From the NCBI GenBank assembly GCA_934541105.1, contig CAKTDA010000003.1, forward strand, positions 372,001 to 436,000: a stretch of 64,000 bases of DNA. Reading direction: 5' to 3'. Position 1 is the first letter of the stretch; every line of letters starts with the position of its first letter. The notes below the pieces were generated by a model. The model searched no databases. It saw only the letters and a list, made by a program, of their open reading frames with translations, and was not told the DNA's origin. This stretch comes from an uncultured Luteitalea sp. (lineage in GTDB: Bacteria; Acidobacteriota; Vicinamibacteria; Vicinamibacterales; Vicinamibacteraceae). Both the position numbers and the translations under genes were made by a program. Below are positions 1 through 8,702 of this stretch, in pieces.

Positions 1-2509
1 ACGTGCGATCGGTGTGGGCCGCCTGCGCGCTCGCATCGCGGCCGGCGGCATCGACGACGCGCGCGGCGGGCCGTCGATCGCGCACGACGACATGGCGCAG
101 GCCGGACTCCGGCTTCGACACCATGCCTTCGAGCGGGAAGACGTCGGTGCCGGCGGGGTGATCCACTGCAAGCAGCGACAGGTGGTCGAGGAACAGCGTC
201 TCCTCGAGCTCGTTCGTCACGCGCAGTTCGTAGCGTCCGTCACGCGGGCGCAGCTTGTCGCCGGGGATGCGGACGAACTCCTCGGGGTCGGGCGTGTTGA
301 ACACGCCGGGCGCGAGCTGGTAACCCATCTCGCCGCCGCCGAGGAAGTCGGTGACGAACTCGAACCGGTCGCCCGTCCACGTGTAGATGTACGGGCACGA
401 GGAGGGCTTCCGATCGAGCTCGACGACCTCGAGCCGGCCTGCCTTCTGCGCGTCGGGTGCGATGGGTTCGGCCTGCACGATGCCGGCCGGCCACAACACG
501 CGCACGACGTCCACGGTGCGGCGCGCACCGAGGCCGAACACGATGTCTGCGGGTGCGGCCGCCGGTGACGCGGCCGACGTCTCGACCTTCTGCCACAGGC
601 TGCCGGCGCGCATCTCGACCTTCGCGCCGACGCCGCTCCTGTTGCTCACCTGTCCGGTGAGCGTCGCGCGGAAGCCAGGCGCCGTACTGCTCGCGAGATG
701 GAGGTGCACGGTGCCGCCGAGCAGCGCGACCGGGTCCAGCGACCCGGAGGCGTCCGCGTCGAGAAGGAGAAGAGCGCCGGCCGTCGTCGCAGCCGTCGGA
801 CTTGTCCCACGGTCAGCAGACCCATCCCGGACGAGACCGGCGCCTGCACGGGCCGAGACGTCCTCGAACGAGCCGCCGGGCGACTGGCGCACGATGCGCA
901 GGCCGTCAGCGGTCAACGCGACGATGTCGAGGAGGCCGTCGTTGTCGGCATCGGCCATCTGGAGGGCGATGGCGCTCGCGGGCAGTGCCGCCAGCGGCCG
1001 CGACGTGAAGCGGTTGCTGGACGCGCCGGTGGCCAGCAGGCCCGTGCCGTCCTTCGTGCTCACCGCGATGTCGGGATAGCCGTCCTTGTTCGCATCACCG
1101 ACCGCGATGGCCGACGCGCCGGACACGGCAGCGAGGCCCACGTCGCCAGACACCTCGCGGAACGATCCGTCCCGCATGTTCCGCCACAGGCGCACGCGGC
1201 CATCGTTGCCGAGCACGAGCACGTCGATGTCGCGGCGCAGGTCCACGTCGGCCGGCACGATGGCGGTCGCGACGAGCGGCGCCTGGCCGGGCAGCGTGGT
1301 GGCCGTGACGTCCGCGTACGTGCCGTTGCCGTTGTTGCGCCACACGGCCAGCGGCGCAGGCGTTGCGCCCGCGCGTGCGGCACCGCCGATGAGGAGGTCG
1401 AGATCGCCGTCGTGGTCCACGTCCACGAGCGCCGCGGTCCGCACGTCGAGCGTCGTCCCGATGCCGGATGCAGGCGTGACGTCCTCGAAGCCGAAGGGTG
1501 CACCGCCGGTCCCGGCCGTCTGGCGCCACAGCGAGACGCCGCCGCGGCCGTGGACGAGCAGGTCGGGCTTGCCGTCGTTGTCCGCGTCGGCGACGACCAC
1601 GCCGCGCGCCCCGAACGACGGCACGGCCGGCCACGATGCGGCGAACACGCGTGTCGGCGATGGCGTGCCGGCGCCGGCGTAGACGGCAAAGCCGGACGCG
1701 GTGAGCACGACGAGGTCCGTCGTGCCGTCGCGATCGACGTCGCCGGCGCCGAGCCCGGTGACCGCGTCGGTGCCCAAGGCCGGCGACCGCACGGCATAGG
1801 TGAGTGCGGGCGCCTCGGCTGGGGCATCGGCCTCGCCCCCCGTCGAGAGGATGGCCTCGGCGTAGCGTCCCTGTTCCAGGTAGGTGTTCGAGTAGGTCGT
1901 GCCGTAGCCCGACTCGCGCAGCGCCTGGAACGCCTTCGTGGTGCTGGCGCCCTGCTCGCGCTGCCCGGCGCGCGTCTGCGCGACGGCGAGGTTGTAGAGC
2001 GCCGAGACGTTGTAGGGCTCGAGGGCCACGGCGCGCGCGAACACGGGCACGGCGTCGGCGAACGCGCGCTGCTGCAGCAGCAACTGGCCCACGTTCACGA
2101 GCGAGGCCACGTCGTCCGGGTCGGCCTGCAGCACGCGACGGAATGCCGCGAGCGCGTCGTCTTCGCGGTTCTCGCTGCGCGCGACGAGTCCGAGCACGAA
2201 GTCGGCATGCGGTGGCGCCCCCGGCGCCGCGGCCGCGGCGGCTGCGGCCTTCTGCGCCGCTGCGAGATCGGGCTCGTAGAGATGGGCGAGCGCGAGGTTG
2301 ACGCGCGCGGCGACGAGCGCCGGGTCGATCGCGAGCGCCGCCTCGAACTGTTTCACGGCGCTGGCGTAGTTGAACTGCTCGAGGTAGGCCACGCCGAGGT
2401 TGTTCGCCTGCCAGGCACGCTCGCGCGTGTCGGCGGCCGGCGGTGCCTGTGCGACGAGCGCGACACCGAGCGTGACGATGGCGACCACGAGCGTGAAGGA
2501 TTTCGACAT
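1..2509 (-). CDS. TPR / FG-GAP / ASPIC-UnbV secreted protein (3' end missing)
   Basis: A large exported protein, cut by the left edge after about 836 residues. It opens with a signal peptide (about residues 1-22, ending near VALVAQA). TPR-like helices follow (about 25-190, with NNLGVAYLEQF and YNLAVAQTRAG). A beta-propeller region carries calcium-loop FG-GAP/VCBS motifs (DVDRDG, DADNDG, DVDHDGDLD, DADNDG). Next comes an ASPIC/UnbV-type segment with SNRSGVGA and VRVLWPAG, then a C-terminal region containing CPYIYTWTGDRFEF and TDFLGGGEMGY that I cannot name. Start ATG at 2509 follows GAGGA six bases upstream. It lies 38 bp downstream of another CRTAC-type gene on the same strand, so the two are probably co-transcribed, with a palindrome between them. 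Family members are extracellular and of unknown biochemical role; ligand or polymer binding is inference. Confidence 0.85.
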   Translation of the reverse strand, partial: MSKSFTLVVAIVTLGVALVAQAPPAADTRERAWQANNLGVAYLEQFNYASAVKQFEAALAIDPALVAARVNLALAHLYEPDLAAAQKAAAAAAAAPGAPPHADFVLGLVARSENREDDALAAFRRVLQADPDDVASLVNVGQLLLQQRAFADAVPVFARAVALEPYNVSALYNLAVAQTRAGQREQGASTTKAFQALRESGYGTTYSNTYLEQGRYAEAILSTGGEADAPAEAPALTYAVRSPALGTDAVTGLGAGDVDRDGTTDLVVLTASGFAVYAGAGTPSPTRVFAASWPAVPSFGARGVVVADADNDGKPDLLVHGRGGVSLWRQTAGTGGAPFGFEDVTPASGIGTTLDVRTAALVDVDHDGDLDLLIGGAARAGATPAPLAVWRNNGNGTYADVTATTLPGQAPLVATAIVPADVDLRRDIDVLVLGNDGRVRLWRNMRDGSFREVSGDVGLAAVSGASAIAVGDANKDGYPDIAVSTKDGTGLLATGASSNRFTSRPLAALPASAIALQMADADNDGLLDIVALTADGLRIVRQSPGGSFEDVSARAGAGLVRDGSADRGTSPTAATTAGALLLLDADASGSLDPVALLGGTVHLHLASSTAPGFRATLTGQVSNRSGVGAKVEMRAGSLWQKVETSAASPAAAPADIVFGLGARRTVDVVRVLWPAGIVQAEPIAPDAQKAGRLEVVELDRKPSSCPYIYTWTGDRFEFVTDFLGGGEMGYQLAPGVFNTPDPEEFVRIPGDKLRPRDGRYELRVTNELEETLFLDHLSLLAVDHPAGTDVFPLEGMVSKPESGLRHVVVRDRRPAARVVDAAGRDASAQAAHTDRT

Positions 2510-2525
2510 GGTGTCCTCGCAAACG

Positions 2526-2547
2526 GGGCGCGTTCGGGAACGCGCCC
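2526..2547. repeat. perfect 10-bp palindrome between two CRTAC genes
   Basis: Arms GGGCGCGTTC and GAACGCGCCC are separated by 2 bases. The element overlaps the first base of the upstream gene's stop codon and has no T-run after it. It could act as a transcript hairpin, but a near-identical copy lies between rplU and rpmA, so it looks like a dispersed element. Confidence 0.75.
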
Positions 2548-4235
2548 TACCGGAAGGGAATCCTGCGCGTCACGCCCTTCGTTTCGGTGACGACGAGGGT
2601 CTGGGCCGCGTTCTGCGGGCCGAGGCGCTCGATGTGCCCGCTCGGCCAGCGGATCTCCACCTGGTCCACGCGCACGCCCTGCCCGAGGCCGAACGTGACG
2701 GGCAGTTCGCTCTGCGACAGGTAGCTCGAGCCGGTCTTGACCATGGCCGTGCGCGTGACGCCGCCGGTCGTGACCCGCACCTGCGCGCCGATGGCCGACC
2801 GATTCGACGTGCCGCCGACGAGCGACACGCGCAGCGCGTGCCCGCCGCGCGAGTCGTTGCGCAGCACGCGTGCCGGGCCGTTGTTCACCGTGACGACGAG
2901 ATCCTGGTCGCCGTCGTTGTCGATGTCGAGGTGCGCCGCGCCGCGCGCGACGAGTGGCTGCGCGAGCGCGGGAATGCCGCCCGCGACGTCCTCGAAGCGC
3001 GAGTTGCCGAGGCTGCGGAACAGGTGCGCCGGCTGCGCATACGCGATCTTCGGCTGCACGCGGGCGATGTCGTCGGCGACGTGGCCGTTGGCCGCGAAGA
3101 TGTCGGGGCGGCCGTCGTTGTCGGCATCGAAGAAGAAGCAGGCGAACGTGAGCGTCAACAGCGAATCGCGTCCGAGGTTCGTCGCGGGCGCCTCGTCCAC
3201 GAACAGGCCGTTGCCCTCGTTGCGGTAGAGCGCGAGCATCTCGTTGCTGAAGTTCCCGACGAGGATGCCGGGGCGTCCCGACCCGTCGAAGTCGGCCACG
3301 TCGGTGCCCATGCCGGCGCGTGCCGTCCCGGCGTCGCTGAAGGCCACGCCCGATGGCACGCCCTCGTCAACGAACGTGCCCTTGCCGGTGTTGCGGTACA
3401 GGCGGTTCGGCTGCGTGTCGTTTGCGACGAAGATGTCGATCCAGCCATTGCCGTCGTAGTCGATCAGGCTCACGCCGAGCGCCTTGCTCGACGGATCGTG
3501 CAGGCCGGCCTTGCGCGTGACGTCCTCGAACGTGCCGTCGCCCGTGTTGCGGAACAGCCACGGCGAGTCGCCCTTGTAGATCTCGGGTGTGCAGTAGGAC
3601 TTGTTCCTGCCGTCGAGCGAGCAGCGCAGGTCCGCGTCCTGCTGCCACTGCACGTAGTTGGTCACGTACAGATCGAGCCGGCCGTCCTTGTCGTAGTCGA
3701 GCCAGGCGGCGCTTGCCGAGAACGCGGAGCGCCCGACGCCGCTGCGCGCCGTCACGTCCGTGAACGAGCCCTTGCCGGTGTTGCGGAACAGCCGGTTGCC
3801 GCCGACGGCCGTGACGAACAGGTCCACGAAGCCGTCGTTGTCGTAGTCGCCAGCCGCGCCGCCCATGCCGTACATCTCGACGGCGAGCCCCGCGGCGCGC
3901 GTGACGTCCACGAACGTCCCGCCCGTGTTGCGATAGAGCGCCGGCAGGCTGCGGGCCGGCGGACGCCCGGCCCAGGCCTTGCCGTTCGGGAAGAAGAGGT
4001 CCTGCCGCCCGTCGTTGTCGAAGTCGAGCACCACGACGCCCGCGCCCATCGTTTCCGGCAGCAGCTTCTGGCCGTACGCACCGCTCGTGTGGCGGAACGT
4101 GACACCGGCCGCCTTCGTGACGTCGGTGAACGCCACGGATGGCTCCCCGCGCGCGCCCTGCCGGGGCTGCGCCAGGAGCACGGGCGAGAGACTGACGACG
4201 GCCGCCGCCAGCGGCACGAGGACCCGGATTCGCAT
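2547..4235 (-). CDS. CRTAC1-family FG-GAP/ASPIC-UnbV secreted protein
   Basis: A 562-residue exported beta-propeller protein. The signal peptide is about residues 1-22 (MRIRVLVPLAAAVVSLSP...). The family entry motif GVTFRHTSG and the segment LLPETMGAGVVVLDFDNDG follow, then repeated FG-GAP calcium loops (DYDNDGFVD, DYDKDGRLD, DYDGNGWID, DADNDGRPD, DIDNDGDQD). The C-terminal ASPIC/UnbV domain shows SNRSAIGA, GSSYLSQSE and EIRWPSGHIERL. The frame stays open far upstream, but the signal peptide fixes the start at the ATG at 4235. The gene is divergent from the Tat-exported isomerase at 4371. Paralogues lie at 8703 and 28635. The fold is recognised with confidence; the substrate or partner is unknown. 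Confidence 0.9.
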   Translation of the reverse strand: MRIRVLVPLAAAVVSLSPVLLAQPRQGARGEPSVAFTDVTKAAGVTFRHTSGAYGQKLLPETMGAGVVVLDFDNDGRQDLFFPNGKAWAGRPPARSLPALYRNTGGTFVDVTRAAGLAVEMYGMGGAAGDYDNDGFVDLFVTAVGGNRLFRNTGKGSFTDVTARSGVGRSAFSASAAWLDYDKDGRLDLYVTNYVQWQQDADLRCSLDGRNKSYCTPEIYKGDSPWLFRNTGDGTFEDVTRKAGLHDPSSKALGVSLIDYDGNGWIDIFVANDTQPNRLYRNTGKGTFVDEGVPSGVAFSDAGTARAGMGTDVADFDGSGRPGILVGNFSNEMLALYRNEGNGLFVDEAPATNLGRDSLLTLTFACFFFDADNDGRPDIFAANGHVADDIARVQPKIAYAQPAHLFRSLGNSRFEDVAGGIPALAQPLVARGAAHLDIDNDGDQDLVVTVNNGPARVLRNDSRGGHALRVSLVGGTSNRSAIGAQVRVTTGGVTRTAMVKTGSSYLSQSELPVTFGLGQGVRVDQVEIRWPSGHIERLGPQNAAQTLVVTETKGVTRRIPFR

Positions 4236-4297
4236 GGAAGACACCGCGCCCGAGCTTATCCGGCAAATTGGGGATCGCGGCTGATGCAAAAGCACTA

Positions 4298-4323
4298 GGC
4301 GGCGCCACGTCGCGTGCGCCGCC
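4298..4323. other. GC-rich hairpin in divergent intergenic region
   Basis: Arms GGCGGCGC and GCGCCGCC flank a 10-base loop in the 135-bp gap between divergent genes. A TATGCT box (4332-4337) lies just downstream on the plus strand and may be the -10 of the isomerase gene. Function unproven. Confidence 0.4.
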
Positions 4324-4357
4324 GGCTGATGTATGCTCCCCGCCAACCGACATTTCC

Positions 4358-4364
4358 GAAGGAG
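4358..4364 (+). promoter_or_regulatory. ribosome binding site deciding a GTG start
   Basis: GAAGGAG lies six bases before GTG 4371. It selects this GTG over the in-frame ATG at 4314 and places the twin-arginine motif near the N-terminus. Confidence 0.8.
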
Positions 4365-4370
4365 CGTGCC

Positions 4371-5249
4371 GTGCGTCCGTCTTCCTCCCTCTCGCGTCGT
4401 TCGTGGCTTCAACTGGCCGGTTCGGCTGCCGCCCTGCCGTTGCTCCCCGCCCTTGCCGTCGATGGCGCCGCGGCTGCGCAGGCCGCCCCGAAGGCCGGCG
4501 CGAAGGCGCCGCTGCCCCTGAAGATCGGCGTGGCGTCGTATTCGCTGCGCAAGTTCCCGCGCGACAGGGCGATTGCCGCGCTGAAGGAACTCCAGGTGGC
4601 CTACGTGACGATCAAGGACGTCCACCTCGCGCGCACCGACTCGCCCGAGCAGATCCGCGCCGGCGCGCAGCAGTTCCGCGACGCCGGCATCGCCATCATG
4701 GGCGGCGGCACGCTTACGTGGAAGACGCCGGACGAAGCGGCCATGCGCAAGGACTTCGAGTACGCAAAGGCCGCCGGCATGCCGCTCGTCGTGTGCTCGC
4801 CGGCGCCCGACACGCTCGACCTCCTCGAGAAGATGGTCAAGGCGTTCGACATCAAGGCGGCCATCCACAATCATGGCACCGAGGATCCGTGGTGGCCGGC
4901 GCCGTCGGACGTGCTCGCGAAGATCGGCTCGCGTGATCCGCGCATCGGCGTGTGCATGGACATCGGCCATGCGGTGCGCGCGGGTGCCGACGTCGTCAAG
5001 GCCGTCTCGGTTGCGGGCCCGCGCCTGCTCGACCTTCACATCAAGGACCTGACCGACACGACCAACCGCGAGAGCCAGGTCGAAGTCGGGCGGGGCGTAC
5101 TTCCCATCGTCGGCGTCTTCCGCGAACTGGTGAAGGCGAAGTTCGCCGGCCACGTGTCGCTCGAGTACGAGATCAAGGCCGACGATCCCGTGGACGGCAT
5201 GCGCGAGTCGCTCTCGTACATGCGCGGCATTGCGGCGGCGCTCGCGTAG
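4371..5249 (+). CDS. Tat-exported sugar phosphate isomerase/epimerase-like protein
   Basis: A 292-residue TIM-barrel protein of the xylose-isomerase-like (AP endonuclease 2) superfamily. The N-terminus carries a twin-arginine signal (LSRRSWLQLAGSAAALPLLP) with an AxA-type cleavage region about residues 25-36, so the folded enzyme is probably periplasmic. The barrel begins with KIGVASYSLRKF. HNHGTE, CMDIGHAVRAG and LEYEIK carry the His/Asp/Glu residues typical of the metal site. Proteins of this type often sit beside Gfo/Idh/MocA dehydrogenases in carbohydrate or cyclitol catabolism, and one follows at 5515. The substrate cannot be read from sequence. Confidence 0.85.
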   Translation: MRPSSSLSRRSWLQLAGSAAALPLLPALAVDGAAAAQAAPKAGAKAPLPLKIGVASYSLRKFPRDRAIAALKELQVAYVTIKDVHLARTDSPEQIRAGAQQFRDAGIAIMGGGTLTWKTPDEAAMRKDFEYAKAAGMPLVVCSPAPDTLDLLEKMVKAFDIKAAIHNHGTEDPWWPAPSDVLAKIGSRDPRIGVCMDIGHAVRAGADVVKAVSVAGPRLLDLHIKDLTDTTNRESQVEVGRGVLPIVGVFRELVKAKFAGHVSLEYEIKADDPVDGMRESLSYMRGIAAALA

Positions 5250-5260
5250 CCGCCGCGCCG

Positions 5261-5278
5261 CGTATCCCGAGGGATACG
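5261..5278. terminator. short perfect hairpin after the isomerase gene
   Basis: CGTATCCC and GGGATACG are separated by GA, 11 bases after the stop codon. No T-tract follows, so termination is only a possibility. The shape (perfect arms, 2-base centre) matches other palindromes in the window. Confidence 0.4.
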
Positions 5279-5371
5279 GATGGCCCGTCGCGGCGCTTGC
5301 CGGCACGTCCGGTGACGCCGCCGCCCGCGGGCAGGCGAGGTCCGCGCCGATTGCGGTCTAATAGGCACCGT

Positions 5372-5518
5372 ATGAGTGCACACTCCCTGACCGCTCGTCT
5401 TGCCGCCTGCAGCTTGTCGCTGCAGCCATCCAGCCCGCAGGAACTCGTCACGGCCGGCACGCCGCGCGTCGCCGGCATCGACGCCGCCCGCGCCCTCGTC
5501 GAAGGAGTCCGCGCATGA
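5372..5518 (+). CDS. possible 48-residue ORF upstream of the oxidoreductase
   Basis: A short frame that starts at ATG 5372 and ends in an ATGA overlap with the oxidoreductase start at 5515. The product would be MSAHSLTARLAACSLSL... with no recognisable domain. A TCTAAT box (5357-5362) lies about 10 bases before the ATG, and no strong ribosome binding site is visible. It may be a translated leader or simply the 5' region of the next gene. The 122 bases before it hold only the hairpin at 5261. Confidence 0.25.
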   Translation: MSAHSLTARLAACSLSLQPSSPQELVTAGTPRVAGIDAARALVEGVRA

Positions 5519-6549
5519 GCGCCCCGCTCGACCGCCCGGTGAACGTCGGCGTGGTGGGCCTCGGCTTCATGGGCCTCACGCACATCAACGCGTACCGCAA
5601 GCTCCCGGACGCGCGCATCGTCGCCGTCTGCGACGCCGTGCGCCAGCCCGTGAACGGCGTCCTTGCCGGCGTGACCGGTAACGTCGCCGGGTCCGACACC
5701 GTCGATCTCGGGACGGACGTCCGCGCCTACACGAAGCTGGAGGACCTGCTCGCCGACGACGACGTCGATCTCGTGGACCTCTGCGTGCCGACGCCGCTCC
5801 ACGTGCCGCAGGCACTCGCCGCGCTCGCCGCGGGCAAGCACGTGATCTGCGAGAAGCCGCTGGCGCGCACGGCGGCGCTGTCGCGCGAGATCGTGGACGC
5901 GGCAGCCGCGGCCTCGACGTTCTTCATGCCCGCCATGTGCATGCGCTTCTGGCCGGGCTGGTCATGGCTGAAGGAGCTCCGCGCGCAGGGCACCTACGGC
6001 GAGCTGCTGACGGCACGGTTCCGCCGCGTGGCCTCGCCCCCGGGGTGGAGCCGCGACAGCTACTTCAAGGGAGGCGACTCCGGCGGCGCGCTGTTCGACC
6101 TCCACATCCACGACACCGACTTCGTGCAGTTCCTGTTCGGCCGGCCGACGAAGGTGTACTCGACGGGACAGACGCGGTTCAGCGGCGCGATCGATCACGT
6201 CGTGACCCAGTACACGGTGCCCGGCGGCGCGACCGTGTACTCGGAGGGCAGCTGGCTGATGGCCAGCGGCTTCAGCATGTCGTACACGGCGATGTTCGAG
6301 CGCGCGACGCTCGACTACGACAGCGCCCGCGGCGATGCCGCGCTCCAGGTGCTCGAGGACGGCAAGGACCCGCGGGTGGTCACGCCGGACGGCCCGGACG
6401 GGTACGTCGGCGAACTGCAGCATCTCCTGACGGCCATCCGGACGGGCACGCCCCCGTCGATCGTCACCGCGGCCGACGGCCTGAGTGCCGTGGAGATCTG
6501 CGAGGCCGAAGAGCGCTCCATCCTCACCGGCCACGTCGTCGAGCTCTGA
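5515..6549 (+). CDS. Gfo/Idh/MocA-family NAD(P)-dependent oxidoreductase
   Basis: A 344-residue cytoplasmic dehydrogenase. The N-terminal Rossmann fold shows VGVVGLGFMGLTH. The family signature CEKPLA (about residue 121) carries the conserved Lys, and the C-terminal alpha/beta domain includes FDLHIHDTDF, whose His/Asp pattern fits the catalytic region. GAAGGAG lies a few bases before the ATG and supports the start. Members oxidise or epimerise sugars, inositols or their derivatives. The upstream isomerase-like gene suggests a shared pathway, but the substrate is not determinable. Confidence 0.93.
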   Translation: MSAPLDRPVNVGVVGLGFMGLTHINAYRKLPDARIVAVCDAVRQPVNGVLAGVTGNVAGSDTVDLGTDVRAYTKLEDLLADDDVDLVDLCVPTPLHVPQALAALAAGKHVICEKPLARTAALSREIVDAAAAASTFFMPAMCMRFWPGWSWLKELRAQGTYGELLTARFRRVASPPGWSRDSYFKGGDSGGALFDLHIHDTDFVQFLFGRPTKVYSTGQTRFSGAIDHVVTQYTVPGGATVYSEGSWLMASGFSMSYTAMFERATLDYDSARGDAALQVLEDGKDPRVVTPDGPDGYVGELQHLLTAIRTGTPPSIVTAADGLSAVEICEAEERSILTGHVVEL

Positions 6550-6564
6550 GGGAGTACCCGGGAC

Positions 6565-6586
6565 GTCCGCCACACGGGTGGCGGAC
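6565..6586. terminator. strong hairpin between oxidoreductase and histidine kinase genes
   Basis: GTCCGCCAC and GTGGCGGAC form a perfect 9-bp stem with an ACGG loop, 16 bases after the oxidoreductase stop. No T-run follows. It may separate the two transcription units. Confidence 0.45.
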
Positions 6587-6625
6587 TCACCCGCGCCGTC
6601 CCGCACCGACGCACGGCCCCTCCGC

Positions 6626-7990
6626 ATGCCAGACACCACCGCGCCCGTCGTCGCTCCCCGCAGCCCGATCCCCTGGCTCGTCGCGGGCGTGCTGATGGCG
6701 GCCCTCATGGTCGTCGCGACGTCGCTCTACGCGAGCCGTGAGGTGCGGGGCCTCCGCGACGAGCAGGTCGCCCGAACCGAGCGCCACCGGCTCGACACCC
6801 TGCAGTTGATCCGCATCGACAACAACGTGTCGACGATTGCCGACACGCTGCGCGACATGACCGACGGCAGCGAACCGTATCCGCTCCCGGCATGGCAGCA
6901 GGCCTTCGAGCGCCTCCGCGTGGACCTCGATCAGGCCATCGCCCGCGAGCGCGAGCTCGCGCCCGTGGCGCGCCCCGCGGCTCAGGCCCGGCAGCTCGAC
7001 GAGGCGTCGCGGCGGCTGTGGGACGCCCTCGATCGGGGCTTTGCGGCCGCGCGCGCGGGACGCGACGCCGAGGCCCTCGCCATCTTCACGACCGACGCGC
7101 AATCGCGTCAGGCGGAACTGACGCATCAGGTGTCGCAGCTGCTCATCGACAACACGAGCCTCGACGACGAGGGCACGGCCCGGGCGCGTGCCGTCTACGA
7201 CGGGGTCGAGCGGCAGATCCGCTGGCTGAGCGTCGGGCTCGTCGCGGCGCTGCTCGTGGCCGGCGCGACGATCGTCATGGCCGTCCGCCGTGCGATCACG
7301 GCGCTCGAGCAGGTGTCGGCCGAGCGGCGCGCCCTCTCGTGGCGGATGATCTCCCTCCAGGAGGACGTGCAGGCTGCGCTCGCGCGCGAACTGCACGACG
7401 AGTTCGGCCAGGTGCTGACCGCGCTCGGCTTCGGCCTGACCCGCACCCGCCGCCACGTCGAGCAGGAGGTGACGCCTCCGGCGGCGATTGCCGCGCAACT
7501 CGGCGAGTTGCAGGACCTGGCGCGGCAGGTGCTCGAGGGTATCCGCCAGCGGTCGCGCGCCCTGCACCCCGTGGTGCTCGACGACTTCGGCCTCGAGCAT
7601 GCGCTGCGCGCCCACGTCGAACTCGTGGCGCGGCAGTCGGGGCTGCCGATCGACATCCAGACGTCCGGAGACTTCACGGGCCTGCCGCGCGAGGTCGCGA
7701 CCCACCTCTATCGCGTGGCCCAGGAATCGCTGACCAACGTCATCCGGCACGCGGGCGCCTCGGAGGTCCTCGTCAGCGCCGTCCGCGATGCCGGCGGGGT
7801 GCGGCTCACCGTGGACGACGATGGGCGGGGCATGGAGGGAGGGCCGGAGCCGGCCACGCCGGGTCTCGGGCTCACGAGCATGCGGGAGCGCGCCGCCCTC
7901 ATCGGGGGGACCTTTGCCGTGGGCGCCGGGCCGCTCGGCGGCACGCGGGTGAGCGTGCAGGTACCGATCACGGACCGTGAACCGGCATAA
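6626..7990 (+). CDS. NarX/DegS-type membrane sensor histidine kinase
   Basis: A 454-residue kinase. Transmembrane segment 1 is about residues 15-36 (IPWLVAGVLMAALMVVATSL). A periplasmic helical sensor region of about 160 residues follows, then transmembrane segment 2 about 201-221 (WLSVGLVAALLVAGATIVMAV). The HisKA_3 dimerisation box ALARELHDEFGQVLTAL places the phospho-acceptor at His257. The HATPase carries an N box (QESLTNVIRHA) and G boxes (DDDGRGM, GLGLTSMRERA). The frame is open upstream to 6485 inside the previous gene. ATG 6626 is chosen because it gives a normal N-terminus, although no strong ribosome binding site precedes it and GTG 6578 is possible. The response regulator follows after 46 bp. 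The stimulus is unknown. Confidence 0.92.
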   Translation: MPDTTAPVVAPRSPIPWLVAGVLMAALMVVATSLYASREVRGLRDEQVARTERHRLDTLQLIRIDNNVSTIADTLRDMTDGSEPYPLPAWQQAFERLRVDLDQAIARERELAPVARPAAQARQLDEASRRLWDALDRGFAAARAGRDAEALAIFTTDAQSRQAELTHQVSQLLIDNTSLDDEGTARARAVYDGVERQIRWLSVGLVAALLVAGATIVMAVRRAITALEQVSAERRALSWRMISLQEDVQAALARELHDEFGQVLTALGFGLTRTRRHVEQEVTPPAAIAAQLGELQDLARQVLEGIRQRSRALHPVVLDDFGLEHALRAHVELVARQSGLPIDIQTSGDFTGLPREVATHLYRVAQESLTNVIRHAGASEVLVSAVRDAGGVRLTVDDDGRGMEGGPEPATPGLGLTSMRERAALIGGTFAVGAGPLGGTRVSVQVPITDREPA

Positions 7991-8036
7991 TTGCGGCACA
8001 GATGGAGAACTACATGGTTCGAGGGGAGGCGGCCCG

Positions 8037-8687
8037 TTGATTCGCGTCATGCTCGTGGACGACCACGTCCTCGTGCGCCAGGGCTTCCGCCGGATCATCG
8101 AAGAGGAGCCGGGGCTCTCGGTCGTCGGGGAGGCCGGCAACGCACTCGATGGCGTGGCCCTCGCGCGGGAGGTCAAGCCCGACGTCGTGCTGATGGACAT
8201 GTCCATGCCCGATGCCAATGGCATCCATGCCGCACGCGAGATCCTGCGCGATCGCCCGGCGACCCGGATTCTCGTGCTGAGCATGTATTCCGATGCCCAG
8301 TACGTGCGCAGCGCGCTCGATGCCGGCGTCTCGGGGTACATCCTCAAGAGCGCACTCGAGACCGACCTCACGCGCGCGGTGCGTGCCGTCGCCGCCGGGC
8401 AGCAGTACCTGAGCCCCGAGCTCTCGAGCGTGCTGATTCGCGCGCTGCGCGACAGGCAGGACAAGCCCGAGGAGCCCGATGTCTTCGATCAGCTGACACA
8501 GCGCGAGAAGCAGGTGCTGCAACTCATCGCGCACGGCAAGTCCAACAAGGAGATCGCGAGCCTCCTCAACCTCTCGGTGAACACCGTGGCCGTGCACCGC
8601 GCGAACCTGATGAGCACGCTCGGCGTCCACAAGGCCGCCGAGCTCGTGCTCTACGCGGTTCGCAAGGGGCTCGTGCTGCCGGAGTAG
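8037..8687 (+). CDS. NarL/FixJ-family response regulator
   Basis: A 216-residue DNA-binding regulator, partner of the kinase at 6626. The receiver domain (about 1-120) has acidic DDH near the N-terminus, the phospho-acceptor Asp54 in VVLMDMSMP, and the conserved Lys in YILKSA. The C-terminal LuxR-type helix-turn-helix (about 150-215) shows LTQREKQVLQLIAHGKSNKEI and VNTVAVHRANLM. The start is taken as TTG 8037, with GGGGAGG about seven bases upstream. An ATG at 7977 overlaps the kinase, and an ATG at 8049 would cut the first beta strand. A CRTAC gene begins 15 bp after its stop and may be a target or co-transcribed. Confidence 0.92.
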   Translation: MIRVMLVDDHVLVRQGFRRIIEEEPGLSVVGEAGNALDGVALAREVKPDVVLMDMSMPDANGIHAAREILRDRPATRILVLSMYSDAQYVRSALDAGVSGYILKSALETDLTRAVRAVAAGQQYLSPELSSVLIRALRDRQDKPEEPDVFDQLTQREKQVLQLIAHGKSNKEIASLLNLSVNTVAVHRANLMSTLGVHKAAELVLYAVRKGLVLPE

Positions 8688-8702
8688 GCCGGGCCATCAC
8701 CC

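Noticed and set aside
698..2590. Long plus-strand open frame (630 codons) over the first gene
   Set aside because: Its translation is Arg/Ala/Val-rich with no domain, while the opposite strand codes for clear TPR and FG-GAP motifs. It is a high-GC antisense shadow.
4236..5306. N-terminal extension of the CRTAC gene at 2547-4235 to 919 residues
   Set aside because: The extension runs opposite the isomerase-like gene, and a good signal peptide begins at ATG 4235.
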